Shown here: positions 1 to 9,200 of the stretch, in pieces
How the letters are laid out: each line of letters starts with the position of its first letter
Numbering within the stretch: the stretch's first letter is position 1
Assembly (NCBI RefSeq): GCF_026222555.1
Contig: NZ_CP098511.1
Coordinates: 601,501-665,500 of the forward strand
Direction: 5' to 3'
DNA length: 64,000 nucleotides
Source of the DNA: Aquimarina sp. ERC-38
Lineage (GTDB): Bacteria > Bacteroidota > Bacteroidia > Flavobacteriales > Flavobacteriaceae
Notes under the pieces: generated by a model
Database searches by the model: none
What the model was told of the DNA's origin: nothing
What the model saw: the letters and a program-made list of their open reading frames with translations, nothing else
Translations under genes and position numbers: made by a program

Positions 1-1
1 A

Positions 2-166
2 ATTTTAGGTCAGCACCGGAAACGCTACGGAAACTCTTTTACCTTGACGCTGGTAGATTTCAGGGATGAACGCAGGAGGAACCTGCAACGGATCGCCTGG
101 GGGACGCTCCTTGTAACCGGGGGATGGTTGGCCTTCTCCCTTCGGCAAACACGGAACAATAATTAA
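2..166 (+). CDS. C-terminal end of a small hypothetical protein (partial)
   Basis: An open frame enters from the left edge and stops at TAA 164-166, giving the last 54 residues of a protein. The visible part is basic (many Arg and Lys) and has one hydrophobic stretch near its end, reading roughly WGTLLVTGGWLAFSL, which could be a membrane segment. The next gene starts 9 bases downstream on the same strand, so the two are probably co-transcribed. I do not recognise the family; small basic membrane proteins like this are common in phage-like gene strings. Confidence 0.5.
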   Translation: MLGQHRKRYGNSFTLTLVDFRDERRRNLQRIAWGTLLVTGGWLAFSLRQTRNNN

Positions 167-175
167 GTACGCAAG

Positions 176-382
176 ATGAAGGTTTCAAAAAATACAGAAA
201 AAGCGGGATGGACTCTTGTCGGGAGTATGCTGGGGTTTATCGTAGCCAAAAGGTACGCCCCCAAAGAAACCTACCCTTTCATCCTGATCGGGGGGTTTAT
301 AGGGACTTGTCTTGGTGAGGAACTGGTTAAAGATAAGGAAATAGTAACCCCCTTACAAAAATCAAATCAGACATCCAATTGA
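176..382 (+). CDS. small hypothetical membrane protein, 68 aa
   Basis: A 68-residue protein with two short hydrophobic, Gly-rich stretches (about residues 12-24 and 34-47), so probably a small membrane or membrane-associated protein. The start ATG lies 9 bases after the stop of the preceding partial gene, which suggests one transcript. I recognise no family. The higher GC and the context (short tightly spaced genes leading to a DUF4248-like protein) fit a phage-like or mobile-element gene block. The function is unknown. Confidence 0.5.
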   Translation: MKVSKNTEKAGWTLVGSMLGFIVAKRYAPKETYPFILIGGFIGTCLGEELVKDKEIVTPLQKSNQTSN

Positions 383-444
383 TAATTGAAAATGAATGGA
401 TTAGGTTCGTAATATTTAAAAGTATAACTACATAACAAGTACAA

Positions 445-537
445 ATGAAAGATGCTGAATTACAAAGAAAGAATGAACAACTTGATGTCAAAAGTGCTAT
501 CAAAAAGCTTCCCATTATTTTAAACATCATAGTATAG
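445..537 (+). CDS. possible 30-aa peptide ORF in a gap
   Basis: The gap 383-585 contains one short ATG-started frame, starting MKDAELQRKN and ending in a hydrophobic tail (PIILNIIV). No clear ribosome binding site or homology is visible. It may be chance; I record it only because nothing else fills the gap. Confidence 0.15.
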   Translation: MKDAELQRKNEQLDVKSAIKKLPIILNIIV

Positions 538-585
538 AAAGTATAGAAGTATTTGCAATCTATCTTAAACCCTAAGAATACAGCT

Positions 586-1020
586 ATGAAAATTAATCCC
601 AAAGGATTTTACCTCGTATTCAGACCTGATGAATATATCGAAAGTTTTGAAGATGTTTTTACGGACGTTAAGAGCAATCTTAATGACATAAAGGACATTT
701 TTGAAAATGGGGTCTATGCACCAGAAGATATATATGGCCTGTATTCCAGTAAAAGTGAAGCATTAGAAGATGCAAAAGTGCTATGGGACAAAATTTTAAA
801 AACAAACAAAATGAATGGTTTTGACAACATGATAACACCAGACAAAAAAGAAAGGTTTGCAAGGTTCCTGAATGAATTGATTCAAATATCGAATAAGTAT
901 CAACTGGCAATCCCATTTGTAGAAGAAGTTGTTGTACTTAACAGTAAATACCCAAAGACCATCGAATATGAAATTGATGAGGAAACCGGGGAGTTGATGG
1001 CATTCTGGGATCCGGACTAA
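586..1020 (+). CDS. small hypothetical protein, tandem family member 1
   Basis: Encodes 144 residues when started at ATG 586. The open frame extends back to a TTG at 553, but the ATG start gives MKINPKGFYLVF, which matches the start MKINLNKLYIVY of the next gene. The two proteins are clear paralogues along their length: a YG(I/L)Y-S/T-S/T-K motif about residue 57, a DKKERF.RF motif in the second half, and an acidic C-terminus ending G-x-L-x-x-x-W-x-x-D. No known domain is recognised. It is soluble, acidic and probably a compact alpha/beta protein. It is the first of three tandem family members in this mobile-looking block; the role is unknown. Confidence 0.6.
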   Translation: MKINPKGFYLVFRPDEYIESFEDVFTDVKSNLNDIKDIFENGVYAPEDIYGLYSSKSEALEDAKVLWDKILKTNKMNGFDNMITPDKKERFARFLNELIQISNKYQLAIPFVEEVVVLNSKYPKTIEYEIDEETGELMAFWDPD

Positions 1021-1036
1021 ACATAAAATAATACTT

Positions 1037-1450
1037 ATGAAAATAAATTTGAACAAACTATATATAGTCTACAATCCAGGTATTCAGTCAGGAAAAGCAG
1101 ATGTATTTAATGGAAAGCCAACGGATATTACCGGGCTACGTTACCAGTTTTATAGAGGTTTGGTAGCCGATCAGGTATACGGTATCTATACGACGAAGGC
1201 TTCTGCACAAAAAGCTGCCGACCGCTTACGGAAAACTTCTCCTCATACCCCCCTAGAGGGAAATAAGCCTTCCAAGGATAAGAAAGAACGTTTTAGGGAA
1301 TTTATCGCTGGATTGGAAGAACTCTCTTCCAAGCATGGAATTGCCATTCAATCCATTGGAGGTGTCCTTATATTCGAGTATCCAATACCGATCATTTATG
1401 ATGAAGACCATACATCCGGAGACCTGATCCCAAACTGGGAAGAGGACTAA
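1037..1450 (+). CDS. small hypothetical protein, tandem family member 2
   Basis: Encodes 137 residues and starts 16 bases after the stop of its paralogue. Shared landmarks are the N-terminal K-x-x-x-LYIVY strand, VYGIYTTKASAQK near residues 48-60, KDKKERFREF near 80-89, and the C-terminal YDEDHTSGDLIPNWEED. The second copy has a different central loop from the first, so the pair is well diverged and not a recent duplication. I know no named family with these motifs. Probably soluble; no signal peptide or membrane segment. Confidence 0.6.
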   Translation: MKINLNKLYIVYNPGIQSGKADVFNGKPTDITGLRYQFYRGLVADQVYGIYTTKASAQKAADRLRKTSPHTPLEGNKPSKDKKERFREFIAGLEELSSKHGIAIQSIGGVLIFEYPIPIIYDEDHTSGDLIPNWEED

Positions 1451-1472
1451 TACCTGCTAAAGCAACAAAACA

Positions 1473-1690
1473 ATGGAAATAAACATTAAAAAATGTATAT
1501 CATGTTCTGGCTAAAGCACAAATATAAAAAAGTCGATGTTTTTAGTGGCAGGCCAAATACAATAGGAAGTTTGCGCCCCCTCTTTTTGGGTGGGAGACAA
1601 CCGAAAGATATCGGGGGTATTTATACTACCAAAGCTGAAGCACAAAAAGTAACAGAGGGGATTTATAGAAAATTTAACATCAAAAGATGA
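1473..1690 (+). pseudogene. truncated, frameshifted tandem family member 3
   Basis: Starting at ATG 1473 the frame reads MEINIKK and then falls out of frame at the A-run before 1493. Adding one A to that run gives a 28-residue N-terminus that aligns without gaps with family member 2, through VDVFSGRP versus ADVFNGKP. The rest, including GGIYTTKAEAQK, is in the frame starting at ATG 1493 (65 aa). The protein stops soon after this motif, so the DKKERF half of the family is missing. It is either a decayed copy or a short variant translated from 1493. The frameshift lies in a homopolymer, so a sequencing error cannot be excluded, but the C-terminal truncation is separate. Confidence 0.5.
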
Positions 1691-1694
1691 GCTT

Positions 1695-2078
1695 ATGAAG
1701 ACTAAAAAGAAATTATATGCGATCACTGATCAGGATGGGGTGTTTTTAAAGAGGATGAGCGTACATTCCAAAATTGAAATCCAGCAGTACCTAAACAAAA
1801 AATATACAGAAGGTGTCCCTTTGGCAGCTTATGAACTAAATGGTTCTTCCCGGAAACTTTCAAAAAAGCTGATTAGCAAGCTGGAGGCTTTTATTTCAAA
1901 AAACGATTATGACCTGGTAAATCGGGATTTAGGGCATTTTAGAATGCTGCTTGTCAAACTGAAAAAGTATCCTGCCCGTGATGGGATGATTGTCGTTAAC
2001 CAATATTTCGATACGTTTTTAAGGGAACTAATCCCCTCAGAAATCTGGAAAGCTATGGTTGGGAAAATCAATAAATAG
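1695..2078 (+). CDS. hypothetical protein, 127 aa
   Basis: A 127-residue basic protein that starts 4 bases after the preceding frame. Its N-terminus (MKTKKKLYAITD) resembles the first beta strand of the neighbouring tandem family, but the rest lacks the GIYTTK and DKKERF motifs, so common ancestry is only a suggestion. The second half is helical and charged, ending in IPSEIWKAMVGKINK. No membrane segment, signal peptide or catalytic motif is visible. The next gene follows after 9 bases, so it belongs to the same operon-like string. The function is unknown. Confidence 0.5.
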   Translation: MKTKKKLYAITDQDGVFLKRMSVHSKIEIQQYLNKKYTEGVPLAAYELNGSSRKLSKKLISKLEAFISKNDYDLVNRDLGHFRMLLVKLKKYPARDGMIVVNQYFDTFLRELIPSEIWKAMVGKINK

Positions 2079-2087
2079 AAAAAGAAG

Positions 2088-2309
2088 ATGGAAAAACAAG
2101 GAACATACTTTACAGGGGAAGCCCCTGTCAAACTTCGTGCATATTATAAATACGAATTGGCAGCATTGTACAATGTCTGTACCAAGACGTTTTCTTCCTG
2201 GATCCATATGTACCTGGAAGAATTAAAGCAATTCGGGTATAAAAAAAGTACAAAACTGCTTCGTCCCGAAGTAGTACGTTTTCTATTTGAACGCTTGGGG
2301 GAGCCTTAG
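2088..2309 (+). CDS. DUF4248-like small protein
   Basis: A 73-residue protein with the pattern ELA-x-x-Y near residue 24, a short WI helix, GY near 50 and a C-terminal RPEVVRFLFERLGEP. This pattern (ELA.lY, LGY, tP.qV..i...LGEP) is that of DUF4248 proteins, small helical proteins found in Bacteroidota prophages and other mobile elements; I make the match from memory of the family. It probably folds as a helix-turn-helix-like bundle. It closes the left phage-like block; 95 bases later the CRISPR array begins. The match supports the view that this region is mobile DNA. Confidence 0.5.
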   Translation: MEKQGTYFTGEAPVKLRAYYKYELAALYNVCTKTFSSWIHMYLEELKQFGYKKSTKLLRPEVVRFLFERLGEP

Positions 2310-2403
2310 ATGTTTTAAAGGGTTTAGACGTAAAGAGCTAATTTATTCTGTAACTTTAAAGATGATATATGGGTATAAATTAAAAATGATTTCCATTCTA
2401 TCA

Positions 2404-4872
2404 GTTGTAAATTGCTTTCAGTTCTTTAATTTTACAGACGATTCACAGGGCTGGGGTTCCTTCTCCCTAAACCGCCATTGTTGTGAATTGCTTTCAGTTC
2501 TGTAATTTTATAGACTATTCACAGGTTCCACCGGAATATCCATCGGTAAAATCTGTTGTGAATTGCTTTCAATTCTTTAATTTTATAGACGATTTACAGG
2601 CTGAAGGGGTACATTATATCCGGCACCATGTTGTGAATTGCTTTCAGTTCTGTAATTTTATAGACATTCACAGGATCATACTCTAACACCTTATTTCATT
2701 TAAGGTTGTGAATTGCTTTCAGTTATTTAATTTTATAGACGATTCACAGGATAGATAACAAAGAGTTATCAGAAGAATTAGTTGTGAATTGCTTTCAGTT
2801 ATTTAATTTTATAGATGATTCACAGGGCTATAGCCTTTTTTTAAACATTTCTGTTGTTGTGAATTGCTTTCAGTTCTGTAATTTTATAGACTATTCACAG
2901 GGTGATAGTTATAATATGCTTTATTGTTTTGGTTGTGAATTGCTTTCAGTTCTGTAATTTTATAGACTATTCACAGGCAAATTCTTCCGGTTCCAAAAAA
3001 CCCATAGTTGTGAATTGCTTTCAGTTCTGTAATTTTATAGACTATTCACAGGTAAAGGGGAGTCGATAGTATCTTTTATAGAGTTGTGAATTGCTTTCAG
3101 TTCTGTAATTTTATAGACTATTCACAGGTATGAATCATTGTTTTCATCATAAGAACTTGTTGTGAATTGCTTTCAGTTCTGTAATTTTATAGACTATTCA
3201 CAGGTAAAGGGGAGTCGATAGTATCTTTTATAGAGTTGTGAATTGCTTTCAGTTCTGTAATTTTATAGACTATTCACAGGAATCCACAAATCGCTGAACT
3301 TATTAATCCGGTTGTGAATTGCTTTCAGTTCTGTAATTTTATAGACTATTCACAGGTGACCCCTTCTTTTATGTATTTGAAGTTAGTTGTGAATTGCTTT
3401 CAGTTCTGTAATTTTATAGACTATTCACAGGCCTACAAGGTTTTGATAATTCTAGCCACAGTTGTGAATTGCTTTCAGTTCTGTAATTTTATAGACTATT
3501 CACAGGTCAGGAAAAAAAGGAAGCTGCTAAATCCTTGTTGTGAATTGCTTTCAGTTCTGTAATTTTATAGACTATTCACAGGAATAATTAACTTTTAGAA
3601 ATAGGCTATGTAGTTGTGAATTGCTTTCAGTTCTGTAATTTTATAGACTATTCACAGGAAAGCAACAGCCTCAATCGGTAACACCTTAGTTGTGAATTGC
3701 TTTCAGTTCTGTAATTTTATAGACTATTCACAGGGTAGACTAAATAGGGAAAACTACAGGGGTGTTGTGAATTGCTTTCAGTTCTGTAATTTTATAGACT
3801 ATTCACAGGACAAGTGTTTTAAAGAAGGTGTGGCAGCATGTTGTGAATTGCTTTCAGTTCTGTAATTTTATAGACTATTCACAGGGCAATAGATTATCTT
3901 GATTTATCTGGAGGTGTTGTGAATTGCTTTCAGTTCTGTAATTTTATAGACTATTCACAGGATTACCCAGTAGCAATCTTCAGGGGCAAGAGTTGTGAAT
4001 TGCTTTCAGTTCTGTAATTTTATAGACTATTCACAGGCGTAAGAATGCGCCAAGTAAGTATTATTATGTTGTGAATTGCTTTCAGTTCTGTAATTTTATA
4101 GACTATTCACAGGAAATAGTACGCTTACGTATGCACAACAGGTGTTGTGAATTGCTTTCAGTTCTGTAATTTTATAGACTATTCACAGGCAAGATTGGCT
4201 TTGTATTAAAAGATACAGGTTGTGAATTGCTTTCAGTTCTGTAATTTTATAGACTATTCACAGGACCCTGAGATAGAGAAGCACGCCCATAATGGTTGTG
4301 AATTGCTTTCAGTTCTGTAATTTTATAGACTATTCACAGGGCTTCCTAATGCCACAACATAGTCCTGCAAGTTGTGAATTGCTTTCAGTTCTGTAATTTT
4401 ATAGACTATTCACAGGTTATTTATCTTAACCTTTGTTGCTGCGCTAGTTGTGAATTGCTTTCAGTTCTGTAATTTTATAGACTATTCACAGGCAATTAGT
4501 GTGAGTACGATCCCAACAACCCGTTGTGAATTGCTTTCAGTTCTGTAATTTTATAGACTATTCACAGGCCCTCTTTCCTTTTTGATCAACCATTATTAGT
4601 TGTGAATTGCTTTCAGTTCTGTAATTTTATAGACTATTCACAGGGTTATCTATCATAACCACATATCGTTTTATGTTGTGAATTGCTTTCAGTTCTGTAA
4701 TTTTATAGACTATTCACAGGTTTAAGCTGCGAAGGGCTGTTCGGATTCTCGTTGTGAATTGCTTTCAGTTCTGTAATTTTATAGACTATTCACAGGTAAC
4801 GGAGCTTTCGGAAATGGTGATGACCTGTTGTGAATTGCTTTCAGTTCTGTAATTTTATAGACTATTCACAGG
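2404..4872 (+). CRISPR. type II-C CRISPR array, 33 repeats and 32 spacers
   Basis: There are 33 copies of a 46-bp repeat that starts GTTGTGAATTGCTTTCAGTT and ends CTATTCACAGG, separated by 29-30-bp spacers (period 75-76). Repeats 1 and 3-6 (2404-2826) carry substitutions, and repeat 4 (2630-2674) has a 1-base deletion. Repeat 2 and repeats 7-33 look identical. Repeat nt 2-21 are the exact complement of the tracrRNA anti-repeat at 10521-10540, so crRNAs read along the plus strand as spacer followed by GUUGUGAAUUGC. Spacer 9 (3053-3082) and spacer 11 (3205-3234) are identical. Short open frames that run through the repeats are not genes. I could not assign any spacer to a target. Confidence 0.98.
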
Positions 4873-4979
4873 ATACTTGTTATAACTAACTGGTATCCTG
4901 TTTTATACAAGTACAATATGATTAGCTAATTAATCTTATTCGGGAAATAAGTAATTGCTATAGCTCCAGTTTTAAACTT
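4873..4979. promoter_or_regulatory. candidate leader / integration-proximal flank of the array
   Basis: This 107-bp AT-rich stretch lies between the last, perfect repeat and the stop of cas2. Because repeat decay is at the opposite end, new spacers are probably added here, so this should hold the Cas1-Cas2 leader signals. A 7-bp inverted pair, TACTTGT (4874-4880) and ACAAGTA about 30 bases later, is visible; whether it matters is unknown. Confidence 0.45.
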
Positions 4980-5327
<348 letters not shown>

Positions 5328-5356
5328 TTAATCTTTATATCATGAGTACTATTAAG

Positions 5357-6253
5357 TTATTTAAACTCGGGGTAAAGAATTTTTCTACGACTACCTTCAA
5401 AACACTCATATAGACTTGCAGTAGTTCGACTCATTGCATTCATCAGTGGACTTGATTTCCCATCAATTATTATATCCATAGCAGGTATTAGTAATAAATT
5501 GGATTTTATATTTCTATTTAAATCTTCTATTTGGCAACCACTCTCAACAATATCATAAACTATTGAGTCAACAAAAGGTCTATATGGTTCCATGATATCA
5601 TCTGCAAGACAATAAGCGTTGTACTTATTATGATGGAAGATTCCGATTGATGGTAATAAGCCACTACTCACTAAAGCCCTAGCGGTCACAGCCCGTAGAA
5701 TAGCATATCCGTAATTTAGTAAATTGTTAGGTGGTACTCCTTTTTGATTTCTACTAAATCCATCAAGGTCAAACAAATTCTGGAAATAAAATGCTGCAGC
5801 TAGAGCCTCTTGGTTACCCAAATCACCACTCTTTACTTCTTTAGCATAGCGTTTAAGGCGTATAGCATTTTTTGATCTATATAAATAATGACCTGCTTGA
5901 TTTTCAACTTTTGCAATAACGGTTTGTTGCCAAAGGTTTTTCTTTAAGGGTATGCTAGCATTTAATTGATACCTATATCTTTCTGTCTGCTCGCTATGCC
6001 CGGTAAGAGGTTGTAAGAAAGAACAAGGCAGGTGTTGCCTATCGCAGGTGATGATCGCAGTTTTGTTCTGAACCAACTTCATTATTAATCCATTAGTTAC
6101 AGTAATCTGAGGGTTCTCCAAGATTATATAACCTAAGTCTTCGATAGGAATTGTTTTTTCTTCTTTTCCTTTTTCAGGAAAATTAATTATCAGTTGTTCA
6201 TTACGAGTACTCAAATATGCAGGATTTCCAAAAAAAAGGGTTTGTTTAATCAT
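5357..6253 (-). CDS. cas1: CRISPR-associated integrase Cas1 (type II)
   Basis: A 298-residue Cas1 of normal type II length. The metal-binding triad is visible: Glu149 in GNQEALAAAF, a His at 207/208 in GIFHHNKYN, and the acidic motif LADDIMEPYRP (about 216-226). Cas1 with Cas2 captures protospacers and integrates them at the array end. It begins 4 bases after the cas9 stop, so translation is probably coupled in one minus-strand operon. All catalytic residues appear intact, so adaptation may be functional. Confidence 0.97.
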   Translation of the reverse strand: MIKQTLFFGNPAYLSTRNEQLIINFPEKGKEEKTIPIEDLGYIILENPQITVTNGLIMKLVQNKTAIITCDRQHLPCSFLQPLTGHSEQTERYRYQLNASIPLKKNLWQQTVIAKVENQAGHYLYRSKNAIRLKRYAKEVKSGDLGNQEALAAAFYFQNLFDLDGFSRNQKGVPPNNLLNYGYAILRAVTARALVSSGLLPSIGIFHHNKYNAYCLADDIMEPYRPFVDSIVYDIVESGCQIEDLNRNIKSNLLLIPAMDIIIDGKSSPLMNAMSRTTASLYECFEGSRRKILYPEFK

Positions 6254-6257
6254 AGTT

Positions 6258-9200
6258 TTAATATTCTCCTACATGAACAATTTGCCCTAAGTGATTTATT
6301 CTTACTTTTTTAATACCCTGTAATCCATTTAATCCACAACGTTTCCAACTAATGCCGGAAAGAGCTTTGTTATCTTCAACTGTTGTTTCTAAGTGATGGC
6401 GAAAGAAATAATCTTTAAAAGTAAATTTTTGCACGCGATATAAGTTAGGACTTATCAAAGATGTATTTTTTTCATCAAATAAATTAATATGGTTCGGATC
6501 AAAGTTTTCTGAAGGGAATACGAACATTTCGTTTTGTTTCATGGTAAATAGAAACTTCCAACCTTTAGGGTGGTTCTTATTTACGACAGGTTGTTTTTGG
6601 TTTTTTCTAATAACTGCTTCATAAAATGATACAATCTCTTCTTGCAAGTTTTTATTTTCATCTTCATAAATTGCAACGTGATGATTATTACTAGTACTCA
6701 CATAATCCACTGGGATTTCCTTACCGCCATCATCAAACAACATCTGTCCCAAATGATCTTTGGCAGTATGAAGTGATTCAACATTAGTCACTCCAGTAAT
6801 GGTAACACGTTTAATAGTTATCTTCTTCTCCCTATTCAAGTAAATTGGGTCACTATCTAAATCAGAAAGAGCTTTTTTATAGTCGCCACCATACTCCGCT
6901 ATTCTGGCTTTTAAAACATCTTTAATACCCACATCTGTAATTTTGTCAATATGTTTAGCATTTTTAAAATTATCGGAATTAATATCTTTTCGAATGGTGA
7001 AAATTTCTTCAAAACATAACACCTCTTTTAAGTAATTTTCTTTATTAATAATAGGGTCTTTCTTTAGGGTTTTGGTGTCAAAAGCCACATTTGGTTTATT
7101 TTGATATTTAGACAAGTGGTTTACTACTAAAAATTTTTCTTCTTTGTTTATAATTAGCTTTACTTCTTTTAAAGTAAATCGCTTGTTCAATTTGGTGGGT
7201 TTTAAAAGTGGTCTTTTAGACTTTCCGTAAATAGTTTCATTGTGTAATTTACCCCTGGGAGTAAGCTGTACCTTTACATTTAAACCATTTTTCTTCTTCG
7301 TTTTATTCTTGTTTTTTGTAACAACTTTATTTTTATTTTTAAAACTTATAAGAACACTTTCAATATGTTTCTTAGCATTTTCACGAAAATTAGAAAGAGG
7401 GCTTTTAAATACTCGCTTACCTTTTCTGTTTTGCACTATAATTAAACTTTCAATGTTTTTAATGCTATGGTGATTATCTTTTGTAGTATCCTTCCTGGCA
7501 TTTAGGTTATTAATATATTGGATATGATTTCTAGTTGTATAGGCAACTGTTAAGGCATCCATGGCATGATGTCGATGATCATTGCGTTTAGTCCAGTCTT
7601 TAATAACTTCATGCTCGATCAATGTACCATTGGTTTTATTTAATCTTATTTCCTGTTCTGTCAGCCCCAATTTTCGGTATTTTGGTAGATTAAGTTCTTT
7701 CATAACATTTATTAGATCCCAATCCTCACGTAATTTATCAGTAATACCTCCGGTAGTAGTAACTACATCTGTAAACACTTCAAAAAGCATTTGCTTTGAC
7801 TTCTTAGCTATATATTGACTATTTCGTAAATCGCGTTCAATAAAACCATCCGGTATCTTTGATTGCGACATTAATAATTTATTTCGCTTCCTTCGGCTTA
7901 TTTGCCCCTCTTGAGCTATTGATTCAACCCGTTCTATAAAATTTTCTAAGTCCGAATTATAATCCTGCGAAATAAAATCGTAAGCAGTACGATTAGCTTT
8001 TTTTTGATTGTCATCTTTAAATGCAAGGGTTTTATTTGAATACGAATCATCAAATAATAAAGCCTTAGGTATAATATGTTCGATATCTATTTCCTTAGAA
8101 TATAATTTTTCCGGGCTTATATACGTATCCGTAAATAAGTCTTTGTGTCCTCTTGATTCTAATTCTTTATACAGTCTATATCGCGTTACATCACTTTTTG
8201 TTGGATTTGGAATGCCGAACTTTTGCCTAATAATTTTTCGCATTTCATCATTACGCCTAGTAGCATTTGCAATTTCTCGAGTCATTTTTACCCGTTCTTT
8301 AGCTGATTTTTTAAGTTCACGAGCTAATTCAATCCTTATTATGTCCGGTTTTCCATATGTTTCTATTATTTGATTGACCAGATTGACCATTTGGTTAAGG
8401 ATCTTCTCAACTACAGGGTTTCGTAAACTGTTTTTCTTTAGGAGTTCTAATCTTGGCTTTAATTTACGATTTTTTAAAGTTTCTACATCTAGGCTTTTTG
8501 AATGGTTGTACCCTGCAAGTTTACAAGCTTCAAAATAGAGATGACCATCTACCAGATAGGGTAAAATTTTACGGATAGCTTTAGCAGAAAGGTTGCCATA
8601 ATCCTGTTGCAAAGGAATATTTGTCATGAGAGAAGCATATATAGGTTTAAACCCAAATTTCTCTTTCAGTTTCTTTTTTAGTGTTACTGCTGAATTACCG
8701 TAGATCAATCTATCCTCCTCTGAAATCTTATCGTCTTCTTCTGTGGAATACAATAAATGCCATAGCTGGTAACTACTTTGTTTATCGAAGTCATTCTGCA
8801 ACCCATTAAATTTAAGAATACTTGTATCAATTCCAATTTCAGGAAAAGTGTTTTTTAATTCTTCTATTATTTGAAATGCATTCTTTTTCTTCCAATCTAT
8901 TGCATAGCCTTCCCGTTCAGAAATGTCATGAAACACATTAAAAAGTGCCTGATTAGTCCTATTCCCTTCAATTTTTTCAAAATTAGATTTCCATGCAGTT
9001 AATTTTCCTATGTTCATTTCTTTAGATAGAACTTTCAGCAAATCTTTATAAGAAAGATCCCCTCTTAGATTTAGTTCATCATAAAGTAGTTTCCGTGTTT
9101 CATTGTCTAAATCTTCTATCTTTAGTTCTATGTTGGATTCAACATTTGTAAATATAAGATGATTTAAATTTTGCCAAATCTTAAACTCTTGGAACAATGG

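Noticed and set aside
586..1690. Anti-CRISPR function for the tandem GIYTTK family
   Set aside because: The only support is position next to the array; no helix-turn-helix aca-type gene pattern or known Acr motif is visible, so I keep it as an unknown family.
2287..3562. Three open frames through the CRISPR array that repeat the peptide VVNCFQFCNFIDYSQ
   Set aside because: They are translations of CRISPR repeats in one frame; spacers interrupt them at random and there are no gene signals.
4873..4930. TACTTGT/ACAAGTA pair as a terminator
   Set aside because: The loop is about 30 bases and no T-run follows, so it does not qualify as a rho-independent terminator.
8008..8373. Long plus-strand frame opposite cas9
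   Set aside because: It lies antisense to the Cas9 RuvC-II/HNH region, whose residues are all conserved; it is a shadow.
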